A DNA stretch of 64,000 nt from Streptomyces sp. NBC_00249 (GTDB lineage: Bacteria > Actinomycetota > Actinomycetes > Streptomycetales > Streptomycetaceae): NCBI RefSeq assembly GCF_026342355.1, contig NZ_JAPEMV010000001.1, positions 1,860,001-1,924,000 on the forward strand, in the 5' to 3' direction. Below are positions 7,623 through 16,540 of this stretch, piece by piece. The notes beneath the pieces are model-generated. The model was given only the letters and a program-made list of their open reading frames with translations, had not been told where the DNA came from and did no database searches. The position numbers and the translations under genes were made by a program. The stretch's first letter is position 1. Each line of letters begins with the position of its first letter.

Positions 7623-8783
7623 CTACGCGTACGGGCTGTCGGCGCCCGCGGCCGCCGGGCGGGGGGCCCGCGCCGGGCAGCAGCCCACGGCGCAGAGGTC
7701 CTGGCTCGCCCCGAGCAGCCCGAGCGCGCACCGCTCGAGCGGCTCCCCGCGCTCGGCGGCGGCCCGCTCCAGCACGAGGTCGCGTACGGCCCCGGCGAAC
7801 CGCGGGTCCGCGCCGACCGTCGCGGAGCGGGCGATCGGCAGGCCCAGCTCGGCGGCCTTCGCCGTCGCCTCCGTGTCGAGGTCGTACAGGACCTCCATGT
7901 GGTCGGAGACGAAGCCGATGGGGACCATCACGGCCGCCGGGGCCCCGGCGGCGTGCAGGGCCTCCAGGTGGTCGCAGATGTCCGGCTCCAGCCAGGGGAT
8001 GTGCGGGGCGCCGCTGCGCGACTGGTAGACGAGCTCCCAGGGCCGCTCCGTGCCCGTCTCCGCCCGGACCGCGTCCGCGACGACCCGGGCGACGTCCAGG
8101 TGCTGCGCGACGTACGCACCGCCCTCGCCGTGCTCCTCGACGGGGCCGGAGGTGTCGGCGGCGGCGGTCGGGATGGAGTGGGTGGTGAAGACCAGGTGCG
8201 CGCCCTCGCGGACCTCCTCGGGCAGCCCGGCCAGCGAGGCGAGCACCCCGTCGATCATGGGCTGGACGAAGCCGGGGTGGTTGAAGTAGTGCCGGAGCTT
8301 GTCCACCCGGGGCAGCTCGGTGACGCCCTCCGCGGCCAGCGCGGCCAGGGCGTCGGCGAGGTTCTCGCGGTACTGGCGGCAGCCCGAGTAGGAGGCGTAG
8401 GCGCTGGTCGCCAGGACGGCGATGCGGCGGCGGCCGTCGGCGGCCATCTCGCGCAGCACGTCGGTCAGGTACGGGGCCCAGTTGCGGTTGCCCCAGTAGA
8501 CCGGCAGGTCCAGCCCGTGCCCGGCGAAGTCCTTGCGCAGGGCGTCGAGCAGCTCGCGGTTCTGGCCGTTGATGGGGCTGACCCCGCCGAAGCCGAAGTA
8601 GTGCTGCCCGACCTCCTTGAGCCGCTCGCGCGGGATGCCGCGCCCGCGCGTGACGTTCTCCAGGAACGGCACGACGTCGTCGGGTCCCTCGGGGCCGCCG
8701 AAGGACAGCAGCAGGAGGGCGTCGTAGGGGGCGGCGAGGCCTTCGGCCACGGGCGCTTCGGGGGCACGGAGCTGGTCTGACAT
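7623..8783 (-). CDS. hemH: Ferrochelatase (coproporphyrin III ferrochelatase, CpfC/HemH)
   Basis: Inserts Fe2+ into the porphyrin ring. In actinobacteria this occurs at coproporphyrin III in the coproporphyrin-dependent haem pathway, before conversion to protohaem. The 386 residues carry the N-terminal [15 protein letters not shown], the YWGNRNWAP segment, catalytic His202 in FTTHSIP, and the signature [19 protein letters not shown]. Cysteines at 135, 352, 364 and 368/369 fit the [2Fe-2S] cluster ligands of actinobacterial ferrochelatases. ATG at 8783. It is first of two genes with suhB. Confidence 0.95.
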   Translation of the reverse strand: MSDQLRAPEAPVAEGLAAPYDALLLLSFGGPEGPDDVVPFLENVTRGRGIPRERLKEVGQHYFGFGGVSPINGQNRELLDALRKDFAGHGLDLPVYWGNRNWAPYLTDVLREMAADGRRRIAVLATSAYASYSGCRQYRENLADALAALAAEGVTELPRVDKLRHYFNHPGFVQPMIDGVLASLAGLPEEVREGAHLVFTTHSIPTAAADTSGPVEEHGEGGAYVAQHLDVARVVADAVRAETGTERPWELVYQSRSGAPHIPWLEPDICDHLEALHAAGAPAAVMVPIGFVSDHMEVLYDLDTEATAKAAELGLPIARSATVGADPRFAGAVRDLVLERAAAERGEPLERCALGLLGASQDLCAVGCCPARAPRPAAAGADSPYA

Positions 8784-8965
8784 GCCTCGATCCTGCCACC
8801 AGGCGTCCGCGCGGGAGAACCACCCGGTCCGTATGCCGGACGCGCCACAGGTAAGGTGACCCTAAGTTCGAATGTCCGGCCGCGCGCCCAAGCGTCCGGC
8901 CCCGTGCGGGTGCCGTTCGGCGGCCGTAACCTGTATGGGCCATCGACGTCCCTTACGGAGAGACC

Positions 8966-10222
8966 TTGCCCAGTCCCTACCGCGCGATCTTCGCGGCCCC
9001 CGGCACCAAAGGGTTCAGCGCCGCCGGCCTCATAGGCCGGCTGCCGATCTCCATGGTGGGCGTCGGCATCCTGACGATGATCTCCGAGATCACCGGCCGC
9101 TACGCCATGGCCAGCGCCCTGACCGGCACCCTGGCCCTCGCCGCCGCCTTCATCGGCCCCCAGGTCTCCCGTCTCGTCGACCAGTACGGGCAGCGGCGGG
9201 TCCTGCGCCCCGCGACCCTGATATCCGTCGGCGCCGTCGCCGGACTGCTGCTGGCCGCCGCGAACGGCCTCCCGGACTGGACGCTGTTCCTCTTCGCGGC
9301 GATCGCGGGCTGCGTGCCCAGCGTCGGCTCGATGATCCGCGCCCGCTGGACCGTGATCTACCGGGACTCCCCGCGCGAACTGCACACCGCGTACTCCTTC
9401 GAGTCCGTGGTGGACGAGGTCTGCTTCATCTTCGGCCCGATCCTCGCCATCGGGCTCTCCACCACCTGGTTCCCGGAGGCCGGACCTCTGATCGCGGCCG
9501 TCTGCCTGCTCGTCGGCGTCTGGATCCTCACCGCGCAGCGCTCCACCGAGCCCGCCCCGCACCCGCGCGAGGAGGGAGCCGTTCGCACCTCGGCCCTGCG
9601 CTCCCCCGGCCTGCAGGTCCTGGCGGCGACCTTCGTGGCGACCGGCGCGATCTTCGGCTCCATCGACGTGTCCACCCTGGCCTTCGCCGAGGAGCAGGGC
9701 AGCAAGTCCGCCGCCAGCTTCATCCTGGCGATCTGGGCGGCGGGGTCCTGTATCGCCGGAATCGTCTTCGGCCTGCTGCACCTCAAGGGCAAGGCCGAAC
9801 GCCGCTGGGTACTGGGCATCTGTGCGATGGCCGTGAGTATGATCCCCCTCCTACTGGCCGGGAACCTTCCGTTTCTGGCCGTGGCGCTCTTCGTCTCGGG
9901 CCTCGCCATCGCTCCCACGATGATCACCACGATGGCCCTGATCGAGGCGCACGTACCACGCGCGAAGCTGACCGAGGGCATGACCTGGATCAGCACCGGC
10001 CTCGCGGTCGGCGTCGCGCTCGGCTCCTCGGTGACCGGCCTGGTCATCGACGCCGCCGGCGCGAGCCGCGGGTACGTCGTCTCCCTCTCGGCGGGGGCCG
10101 CCGCGGCGGCGGTGGCGTTCGCGGGATACCGCCGGTTGACGAGGCCGGCGCAAGGGGAGGAGCCAGCAACCGATGGGGACGGCGACAGCACGGAAGAACA
10201 GCGGGGCGACCGGGTGGCGTAA
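8966..10222 (+). CDS. MFS transporter
   Basis: A 418-residue major facilitator superfamily permease with about 12 hydrophobic segments and a central hydrophilic loop (about 195-210). The A-motif-like loop SRLVDQYGQRRVLR follows the second or third segment. The TTG at 8966 is chosen because GGAGAGA lies 5-8 nt upstream; the next ATG is about 30 codons in and would remove the first membrane segment. Substrate unknown; an efflux role is plausible. The last 50 nt overlap the start of the next gene in another frame, implying coupled translation. Divergent from hemH. Confidence 0.85.
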   Translation: MPSPYRAIFAAPGTKGFSAAGLIGRLPISMVGVGILTMISEITGRYAMASALTGTLALAAAFIGPQVSRLVDQYGQRRVLRPATLISVGAVAGLLLAAANGLPDWTLFLFAAIAGCVPSVGSMIRARWTVIYRDSPRELHTAYSFESVVDEVCFIFGPILAIGLSTTWFPEAGPLIAAVCLLVGVWILTAQRSTEPAPHPREEGAVRTSALRSPGLQVLAATFVATGAIFGSIDVSTLAFAEEQGSKSAASFILAIWAAGSCIAGIVFGLLHLKGKAERRWVLGICAMAVSMIPLLLAGNLPFLAVALFVSGLAIAPTMITTMALIEAHVPRAKLTEGMTWISTGLAVGVALGSSVTGLVIDAAGASRGYVVSLSAGAAAAAVAFAGYRRLTRPAQGEEPATDGDGDSTEEQRGDRVA

Positions 10223-11501
10223 CTGGGCGGGGAACGTCACCGCCACCCCGGTCCGCGTGGTGGCCCCGGCCTCGGTCGGGGAGCTCCAGGAGGCGGTCCG
10301 CCGGGCCGCCGGGGACGGGCTGCGGGTGAAGGCGGTCGGCACCGGCCACTCCTTCACCGCGGCCGCCGCCACCGACGGGGTGCTCGTACGCCCCCAGGCC
10401 CTGGCGGGCATCCGGTCCGTGGACCGGACCGCGGGCACCGTCACGGTGGGGGCCGGAACGGTCCTGAAGGACCTCAACCGGGCCCTGGCCGCACAGGGAC
10501 TGTCGCTCACGAACATGGGCGACATCATGGAGCAGACGGTCTCCGGCGCCACCAGCACCGGCACGCACGGCACCGGCCGCGACTCGGCCTCCATAGCCGC
10601 CCAGATCCGCGGCCTGGAGCTGGTCACGGCCGACGGCACGCTGCTGAGCTGCTCCGAGAAGGAGAATCCCGAGGTCTTCGCGGCCGCCCGGCTCGGCATC
10701 GGGGCCCTCGGCATCGTCACCTCGATCACCTTCGCGGTGGAGCCGCTCTTCCTCCTGACCGCCCGTGAGGAGCCGATGGGCTTCGACCGGGTGACCGCCG
10801 AGTTCGACCAGCACGTCGCGGAGAACGAGCACTTCGAGTTCTACTGGTTCCCGCACACCGGCAACTGCAACACCAAGCGGAACAACCGCAGCCAGGGACC
10901 GGCCGCCCCGCCCGGGGCCGTGAGCGCCTGGGTCGAGGACGAGCTGCTGTCCAACGGCCTCTTCCAGGCCGTCAACTCCCTGGGCCGCGCGGTCCCGGCG
11001 ACCATCCCCTCCATCGCCCGGATCGCCAGCCGCGCCCTGTCGGCGCGCACCTACACCGACATCCCGTACAAGGTGTTCACCAGCCCGCGCCGGGTGCGGT
11101 TCGTGGAGATGGAGTACGCCCTCCCGCGCGAGCGCGTCGTCGAGGCGCTGCGGGAGCTCAAGGCCATGGTCGACCGCTCCGGCCTGCGGATCAGCTTCCC
11201 GGTGGAGGTGCGCACGGCCCCGGCCGACGACATCACCCTCTCCACGGCCTCGGGGCGGGAGACCGCCTACATAGCGGTGCACATGTACAAGGGCACCCCG
11301 TACCAGGCCTACTTCACGGCGGCCGAGCAGATCTTCACCGCGCACGGCGGACGGCCGCACTGGGGCAAGGTGCACACCCGGGACGCCGAGTACCTCGCCG
11401 GGGTCTACCCGCGCTTCGGGGAGTTCACGGCGCTGCGCGACCGACTGGACCCGGACCGGGTGTTCGGCAACGACTACCTGCGGCGGGTACTGGGCGCCTG
11501 A
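10173..11501 (+). CDS. FAD-linked D-arabinono-1,4-lactone oxidase family protein
   Basis: A 442-residue VAO/PCMH-fold flavoprotein. The N-terminal FAD-binding half has RVKAVGTGHSFTAAAATDG (PP-loop area) and SGATSTGTHGTG, and the C-terminal half has the sugar-1,4-lactone oxidase fold, including GKVHT and a closing RLDPDRVFGNDYLRRVLG. Family members oxidise aldono-lactones or alditols with O2, giving H2O2. The His in GHSF is where some family members bind FAD covalently; whether this one does is not known. The ATG at 10173 lies inside the MFS gene with GGGGAGGAG about 9 nt upstream. The 50-nt overlap suggests the transporter and oxidase act on the same or related compound. Confidence 0.88.
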   Translation: MGTATARKNSGATGWRNWAGNVTATPVRVVAPASVGELQEAVRRAAGDGLRVKAVGTGHSFTAAAATDGVLVRPQALAGIRSVDRTAGTVTVGAGTVLKDLNRALAAQGLSLTNMGDIMEQTVSGATSTGTHGTGRDSASIAAQIRGLELVTADGTLLSCSEKENPEVFAAARLGIGALGIVTSITFAVEPLFLLTAREEPMGFDRVTAEFDQHVAENEHFEFYWFPHTGNCNTKRNNRSQGPAAPPGAVSAWVEDELLSNGLFQAVNSLGRAVPATIPSIARIASRALSARTYTDIPYKVFTSPRRVRFVEMEYALPRERVVEALRELKAMVDRSGLRISFPVEVRTAPADDITLSTASGRETAYIAVHMYKGTPYQAYFTAAEQIFTAHGGRPHWGKVHTRDAEYLAGVYPRFGEFTALRDRLDPDRVFGNDYLRRVLGA

Positions 11502-11508
11502 GTCCGGG

Positions 11509-12351
11509 TCAGGGCGCGGCCGGGGACTCCTGGCCGGTGCCGGACCCCGTGCCGGTGCCGGTGCCGGTGCCGGTGCCGGTGCCGGTGCCGGTGCCCGGGG
11601 CCTGGGTGGTGCCGCCCGTTCCCGGTTCGCCGGGGGTGGGGCTCCGATCGGGATCCGGGGCGGGCTTCGAGGGGGTCGGCTCCCGCGTCGTCCCGCCCGA
11701 GGGGGTCAGGTCCGGCGCCGGGCTGCGGCCTGCGTGGGACGGCGAGGAGCTCGGGGAGGCCCCGGACCCGGGGGTCTTCCCGCCCTTCTCCCCGCGCTCG
11801 CCCTTCCCGGTGCCCTCCCGGCCGTCCTCCGTGGAGGAGGGCCGGTGGTCGGCGGCCTTGCGGACACCTCCGGACAGGAGGGTCGCGCCGTCGCTGCTGA
11901 CCGAGGTGCCCGCGACGGCCTCGTAGGTCCCGAGTCCGCCGATGGCGAGGGCGAAGGCCGCCCCGGAGGCCACCGCCGTGCGCTTCCAGCCCCGTACGCG
12001 CGTGCCGTGCACGGTGGCCGTCCCGAACTCCCCCGAGGGCGGGGCCGGGTGCGCGGGCGAGGCCGTCTCCTCGGCCGGGGGTGCCTGACGGCCCCTGGGG
12101 CGGGCGCTCTCGCGCAGCTGGTCGCCGGTGCGCCGGAAGAGGTGCTGGATGACGGGCCCGCCCGCGGTGGCGACCACGCTGACGACGCCGGCCCCGAGGA
12201 TGGTCCCGTAGACGCCGAGCTTCGAGGCGAGGAGGGCCGCCGCGACGGTGGCGAGGGAGGTGCCCGCGATCTGGGTCACGCTCAGATCGAGTTTCCCGCC
12301 CCCGGAGTTCTCCGGTCCGGCTTCCTGTCCCGTCTTCTGACCCATCGCCAT
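11509..12351 (-). CDS. Hypothetical membrane protein with Gly-Thr repeat tail
   Basis: A 280-residue protein. Residues about 25-65 form a Gly/Ala-rich hydrophobic stretch (SLATVAAALLASKLGVYGTI and beyond), and a second membrane segment lies near 125-148 (AVASGAAFALAIGGLGTYEA). After it the protein is low-complexity, rich in Pro, Ser, Thr and Gly, and ends in alternating Gly-Thr dipeptides encoded by a tandem hexanucleotide. This looks like a membrane anchor with an extended wall-exposed or disordered tail. No family recognised. It is convergent with the lactone oxidase, only 7 nt away. Confidence 0.75.
   Translation of the reverse strand: MAMGQKTGQEAGPENSGGGKLDLSVTQIAGTSLATVAAALLASKLGVYGTILGAGVVSVVATAGGPVIQHLFRRTGDQLRESARPRGRQAPPAEETASPAHPAPPSGEFGTATVHGTRVRGWKRTAVASGAAFALAIGGLGTYEAVAGTSVSSDGATLLSGGVRKAADHRPSSTEDGREGTGKGERGEKGGKTPGSGASPSSSPSHAGRSPAPDLTPSGGTTREPTPSKPAPDPDRSPTPGEPGTGGTTQAPGTGTGTGTGTGTGTGTGSGTGQESPAAP
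11551..11595. repeat. Tandem hexanucleotide (GCCGGT)7.5
   Basis: Seven perfect copies of GCCGGT plus a half copy. On the minus strand they encode a run of Thr-Gly in the preceding membrane protein. As a 6-bp in-frame repeat it can expand or contract without frameshift. Confidence 0.95.
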
Positions 12352-12883
12352 CCCCTGTGTGTCCCGCCTCTCGCGCTTCTCCTCTTCCAGCAGTTACTGA
12401 CCCCTGAGCGAAACGGATAGTTCCGGATACGGGGATTCTGTGAAGCAGGACACCCGAAACGGGGTGCGCGCGCAGGTGGGCCCGGATGCGGACCCGATTC
12501 CGGGCAGGCCAACTCCCGCCGCCCGGGACAAGTTCGGCGGCGCGGCGGTCCACCCAGGTGGCCCGAATGGAGTACTGTGGCGAGCCCTGGGGCCGTCCTT
12601 CCTTACGGATGTCCGGACTCGGGAGAGGGGGCCGGCTGATGGAAAAACGGCACTCAAGACCGGTGATGCCGCGGTATCGCACGGGCTCCTGCTGCGCACA
12701 GTAATCAAGCGGTCACTGTGCGTGCCCAACAGGTAACCGTGCCATAACGTCGATCAAGGGCGCATGCCCGACACGCCGGTTTAACTCGGCAAGGTTGTGG
12801 CAGGCTGCACCCGGGCAGGCCACACTCGACTAGCGGAAGCAGCGACGCACGTGACGTCGGCAGGCACCACCCGGGAGGTCCCC
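12352..12883. other. Long intergenic region upstream of sepH
   Basis: 532 bp between divergent genes. It contains no strong gene. One tiny frame with a good ribosome site (12639-12704) is listed separately. The rest presumably carries promoters for sepH and for the minus-strand membrane protein. Confidence 0.5.
12639..12704 (+). CDS. Possible 21-residue leader ORF
   Basis: ATG with GGGAGAGGGGG about 8 nt upstream, encoding a 21-residue basic peptide ending GSCCAQ. It lies 179 nt before sepH. Either a leader peptide or chance; no homology is claimed. Confidence 0.2.
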   Translation: MEKRHSRPVMPRYRTGSCCAQ

Positions 12884-13912
12884 ATGCCCGAACTGCGTGT
12901 CGTGGCCGTCTCCAATGACGGAACACGACTGGTGCTCAAGGCTGCGGACAGCACGGAGTACACGCTTCCGATCGACGAGCGGCTGCGGGCTGCCGTGCGC
13001 AATGACCGCGCGCGCCTGAACCAGATCGAGATCGAGGTGGAGAGCCACCTCCGCCCCCGCGACATCCAGGCCCGCATACGGGCCGGTGCCTCCGCGGAGG
13101 AGGTCGCCCAGCTCGCCGGCATCCCGGTCGACCGGGTCCGCCGCTTCGAGGGCCCCGTGCTGGCCGAGCGCGCCTTCATGGCGGAGCGGGCCCGCAAGAC
13201 CCCCGTACGCCGCCCCGGCGAGAACACCGGACCCCAGCTCGGCGAGGCCGTGCAGGAGCGGCTCACGCTGCGCGGCGCCGACAAGGACTCCGTCCAGTGG
13301 GACTCGTGGCGCCGCGACGACGGCACCTGGGAGGTCCTCCTGGTCTACCGGGTCGCGGCCGAAATGCACTCCGCGAGCTGGACGTACGACCCGCCGCGCC
13401 GGCTGGTCGTCGCGGTCGACGACGAGGCCCGCTCGCTGATCGGCGAGTCGGACGACCTGCCGTCGACCCCGGAGCCCAGCTTCCCCTTCGTGCCGCGGAT
13501 CGCCCGGCTGCCGCGCGACCGCCCGCTGGACCGCGCGCTCGACCGGCAGATGGAACGTCCCGTCCCGCCCGCTCCGCCGGAGCCCGAGGAGGAACGGGAC
13601 ACGCTGACCAGCCTGCTGGAGGCCGTACCGAGCTTCCGGGGCGACCTGGTGGTCCCGGACCGCACCGAGCGCGCCGATCTCCCGGCGGAGGAGCCGGAGA
13701 GCGAGGAACCCCCGGCGGCGGCCGCGTCGGCCGGAGCCGGTACGGCGTACGCGGACGTGCTGATGCCGCGTACCGTGGCGGGCCACCGCGACCGGCTGAC
13801 CGGGACGACGGACCGTCAGGCCGAGGCCGACGGGGTCCGTCCGGGGCGCCGCGCGGCGGTGCCCAGCTGGGACGAGATCGTCTTCGGCACCCGGCGCAAG
13901 AAGCAGGAGTAG
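12884..13912 (+). CDS. sepH: SepH, septation protein (DUF3071)
   Basis: A 342-residue cell-division protein. In Streptomyces SepH binds FtsZ and stimulates its assembly during sporulation septation. The N-terminal region (MPELRVVAVSNDGTRLVLK) contains the conserved DUF3071 domain with a helix-turn-helix-like segment (IRAGASAEEVAQLAGIPVDRVRRFE, about 65-90) that is needed for FtsZ interaction. The middle has QWDSWRRDDGTWEVLLVY. The C-terminal third is acidic and Pro-rich, probably disordered, ending in a basic TRRKKQE tail. The ATG at 12884 is preceded by GGGAGG. Well separated from neighbours. Confidence 0.94.
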   Translation: MPELRVVAVSNDGTRLVLKAADSTEYTLPIDERLRAAVRNDRARLNQIEIEVESHLRPRDIQARIRAGASAEEVAQLAGIPVDRVRRFEGPVLAERAFMAERARKTPVRRPGENTGPQLGEAVQERLTLRGADKDSVQWDSWRRDDGTWEVLLVYRVAAEMHSASWTYDPPRRLVVAVDDEARSLIGESDDLPSTPEPSFPFVPRIARLPRDRPLDRALDRQMERPVPPAPPEPEEERDTLTSLLEAVPSFRGDLVVPDRTERADLPAEEPESEEPPAAAASAGAGTAYADVLMPRTVAGHRDRLTGTTDRQAEADGVRPGRRAAVPSWDEIVFGTRRKKQE

Positions 13913-13918
13913 CCCGGT

Positions 13919-13950
13919 CCGGCGGCGCCCCCTCCGCGGGGCGCCGCCGG
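13919..13950. terminator. Strong bidirectional terminator hairpin
   Basis: Perfect 13-bp GC-only arms with left arm CCGGCGGCGCCCC and a 6-nt loop, between convergent sepH and the rhodanese gene, 7 nt after the sepH stop. Confidence 0.85.
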
Positions 13951-13970
13951 GTGCCGGCCGCCCGGTCCCG

Positions 13971-14804
13971 TCAGGGGTTCGGGCCCGTGGCCACGGGACG
14001 CTCCGGGTCCGAGGACCAGTGCGACCAGCTGCCCGCGTACAGGGCCGCCGGGATGCCCGCCACCTCCAGGGCCAGCACTTCGTGCGCGCCCGAGACCCCC
14101 GATCCGCAGTAGACGCCGACCGCGGTGTCCTGCTCCGCGCCCAGGGCGGCGAAGCGGGCGCGCAGGGCGTCGGCGGGCAGGAACCTGCCGTCCGCCCCGA
14201 CGTTCTCCGTGGTCGGGGCCGACACCGCGCCCGGGATGTGGCCGCCGACCGGGTCGATCGGCTCCACCTCTCCCCGGTAGCGCTCGCCCGCGCGTGCGTC
14301 GAGCAGGAGTCCGGAACGGGCCAGCGCGGCGGCCGCGTCCGCGTCGAGCAGACCCGACGCCCCCGGGTTTGGCTTGAAATCGCCCTCCGCCGGTGCCGGC
14401 GCGTCGGCGGTCACCGCGCCGCCCTCCGCCGTCCACGCGGCCAGGCCGCCGTCCAGCACGCGCACCGCCGCGTGACCCGTCCAGCGCAGCAGCCACCAGG
14501 CGCGCGCGGCGGCCCAGCCCTGACCGCCGTCGTACACGACCACGGGCTCGCCGGCGCGGACCCCGGCCCGGCGCATCACGGCACCGAAGGCTTCCGGATC
14601 CGGCAGCGGGTGGCGGCCGCCCGACCCGGGCGGACCTGCCAGTTCGCGGTCCAGGTCGACGTACACGGCGCCGGGCAGGTGGCCCGCCTCGTAGGCGGGG
14701 CGCTGGTCGGGGCCGCCCAGCTGCCAGCGGATGTCCAGGAGGACCGGCGGGCGGGAGCCGGCCAGCTCGCTCTTCAGTTCGGAGGCCGAGAGGATCGCAG
14801 TCAT
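13971..14804 (-). CDS. sseA: Two-domain sulfurtransferase (rhodanese / 3-mercaptopyruvate type)
   Basis: 277 residues with two rhodanese domains. The first (about 1-125) is catalytically inactive, with LDIRWQLGG and AGHLPGAVYVDLD; the second (about 150-275) has LLDARAGERYRGE and the active-site loop YCGSGVS containing the nucleophilic Cys. A CGSGV loop resembles 3-mercaptopyruvate sulfurtransferases (CG(S/T)GVT) more than thiosulfate rhodaneses (CRKGVT), so mercaptopyruvate is the better guess for the sulfur donor. The ATG at 14804 has GGGGGAGGAAG upstream. Divergent from the VOC gene. Confidence 0.92.
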   Translation of the reverse strand: MTAILSASELKSELAGSRPPVLLDIRWQLGGPDQRPAYEAGHLPGAVYVDLDRELAGPPGSGGRHPLPDPEAFGAVMRRAGVRAGEPVVVYDGGQGWAAARAWWLLRWTGHAAVRVLDGGLAAWTAEGGAVTADAPAPAEGDFKPNPGASGLLDADAAAALARSGLLLDARAGERYRGEVEPIDPVGGHIPGAVSAPTTENVGADGRFLPADALRARFAALGAEQDTAVGVYCGSGVSGAHEVLALEVAGIPAALYAGSWSHWSSDPERPVATGPNP

Positions 14805-14981
14805 GGGCCCATCTTCCTCCCCCGCTCCAGGGCCGTGTAACGAGCCGGACATCGACGGGCCGCAGTGATTCGGTCATCTCTGTCCCGGGCCCTCATCACC
14901 CGGCCGGTCGGGGCGCGGCGGGCGCCCCGGAGTGGAAGCATCTGCGGGGGAGAACGGGCCACGACGGAGGAGAAGGCTGAC

Positions 14982-15764
14982 ATGACCGAGGCAGCGGGGG
15001 CTTCACGGCGCCCGCCCGGCACACCGTGCTGGGTGAGCCTGATGGTGCACGGCCTGGGGAGCACCGAGGACTTCTACGCCGACCTCTTCGGCTGGGAGTA
15101 CGAGCCGGGCCCCGCCCAGCTCGGCCCGTACATCCGGGCCTTCCTCGACGGCCAGGAGGTGGCCGGCATCGGCGAGATGCCGCCGGACCGGCACCTGCCG
15201 GTCTCCTGGACGACGTACTTCGCCACGGACGATGCCGATGTCACCGCCGAGGCGATCCGCTCCTGCGGCGGCACCGTGGCGGTGGGCCCGCTGGACGCGG
15301 GGGCGGCGGGCCGGGTGGCGATCTGCTCCGACCCGCTGGGCGCGATCTTCGGCATCTGGCAGGCCGGGGCGCAGTGGGACACCCGGCGCCAGGGGGCACC
15401 GGGCAGCCCGGTGTGGAACGAGCTGGTCACCCAGGAGGCCTCGACGGTCGCCAAGTTCTACCAGCACGTCTTCGGCCACGAGGCCGAGCGGCACGCCGGG
15501 GCCTCCGTCGACTTCGACCACCTGACGCTGCGTCTGGACGGGCGGCCCGTCGCCGCCGTGCGCGGGGTCGGCCGGTCGCTGCCGCACGACCGGGGGCCGC
15601 ACTGGATGACGTACTTCGCGGTCGAGGATACGGACGCGGCCGCCGCCAAGGTGGCCGCGCTGGGCGGCGGTGTCGTCGCCCCGCCGCACGACGGGCCGGA
15701 CGGGCGGACCGCGACGGTCACCGACCCCGAGGGAGCGGTGTTCAGCCTGATCCAGACCGCCTAG
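14982..15764 (+). CDS. Two-domain VOC (glyoxalase/bleomycin-resistance fold) protein
   Basis: A 260-residue protein with two vicinal-oxygen-chelate domains in tandem. The first begins PGTPCWVSLMVHGLGSTEDF and the second PVWNELVTQEASTVAKFYQHVFG; each ends in a D-P-hydrophobic-G-A-x-F element (SDPLGAIFGIWQ and TDPEGAVFSLIQT), the usual C-terminal signature. This arrangement is common in Streptomyces and the substrate is unknown. The ATG at 14982 follows CGGAGGAGAAGG. Its TAG stop overlaps the TAG stop of the convergent SGNH gene in the palindrome CTAG. Confidence 0.9.
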   Translation: MTEAAGASRRPPGTPCWVSLMVHGLGSTEDFYADLFGWEYEPGPAQLGPYIRAFLDGQEVAGIGEMPPDRHLPVSWTTYFATDDADVTAEAIRSCGGTVAVGPLDAGAAGRVAICSDPLGAIFGIWQAGAQWDTRRQGAPGSPVWNELVTQEASTVAKFYQHVFGHEAERHAGASVDFDHLTLRLDGRPVAAVRGVGRSLPHDRGPHWMTYFAVEDTDAAAAKVAALGGGVVAPPHDGPDGRTATVTDPEGAVFSLIQTA

Positions 15765-16540
15765 GCGGCGGTGAGGGGCAGGAGCGCGGGCCGCTTGGCG
15801 GTGCGGCCGTCGCCGGATGAGGTGCCGCGCAGGCGGCGGCCGAGCCAGGGGCCGAGGAAGCCGGCCGCCCAGCCCAGTTCGGCCGCGACGGCCTGGACGG
15901 GGGTGCGGGCGGGGCGGGGCGGCAGGGGGCTGGACCAGGTGTCGTCGCTGCCGGGCAGGTCCAGCGTCCGCGCGAGGGCGGCGGCGATCCGGGCGTGGCC
16001 GAGCGGACTGGCGTGGAGCCGGTCCGGGGCCCACAGCCGGGGGTCGGTGGAGACGGCCTCGCGGCCCGTCTCGCAGACCAGGACGCCGTGCCGGGCGGCG
16101 GCCGCGCGGATGTGGTCGTTGAGCGCGACGACCCGGGAGCCCAGCGGCCGGGCCAGGGGCACGAGCCGCGTCACGTCGGGGAAGGTCACGGTGACCACCC
16201 GGGCCCCGGTGGCGGTGAGCGCCGCGAACATGTCCTCCAGCTCCCCCGCCACCCGCGCCGCCTCGAACCGGGGCCGCAGCAGGTCGTTGACCCCGGCGAC
16301 GACGGTGGCCAGGTCGGGGCGCAGCTCCAGGGCGGGGGCCAGCTGCCCGGTGCGGACCTGGGCGGCGGTCCGGCCCCGGACGGCCAGGTTCGCGTAGAGC
16401 AGGCCGGGGTGGGCGGCGGCGAGGTGCTCGGCGAACCGGTCGGCGAAGCCGCGCAGGCCGACGGTGTCGTCCCCGTCGCCGAGTCCTTCGGTCTGGCTGT
16501 CGCCGAGGGCGACGTAGCGCAGGTGGTCAGTGGCCGGCAC
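15761..16540 (-). CDS. SGNH/GDSL hydrolase
   Basis: A 259-residue esterase-like hydrolase. The catalytic elements are visible: Ser15 in GDSQTEG (block I), the oxyanion Gly in RGRTAAQVR (block II), Asn84 in GVNDLL (block III), and Asp172/His175 in PDRLHAS (block V). There is no signal peptide, so it is cytosolic, unlike secreted Streptomyces lipases of the same fold. Its start lies 14 nt inside the end of the upstream padR gene, so it is co-translated with that regulator. The C-terminal 50 residues are Pro/Arg-rich and outside the fold. Substrate unknown. Confidence 0.9.
   Translation of the reverse strand: MPATDHLRYVALGDSQTEGLGDGDDTVGLRGFADRFAEHLAAAHPGLLYANLAVRGRTAAQVRTGQLAPALELRPDLATVVAGVNDLLRPRFEAARVAGELEDMFAALTATGARVVTVTFPDVTRLVPLARPLGSRVVALNDHIRAAAARHGVLVCETGREAVSTDPRLWAPDRLHASPLGHARIAAALARTLDLPGSDDTWSSPLPPRPARTPVQAVAAELGWAAGFLGPWLGRRLRGTSSGDGRTAKRPALLPLTAA

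Noticed and set aside
11551..11595. CRISPR-like repeat array
   Set aside because: It is a simple hexanucleotide tandem without spacers, inside a coding gene.
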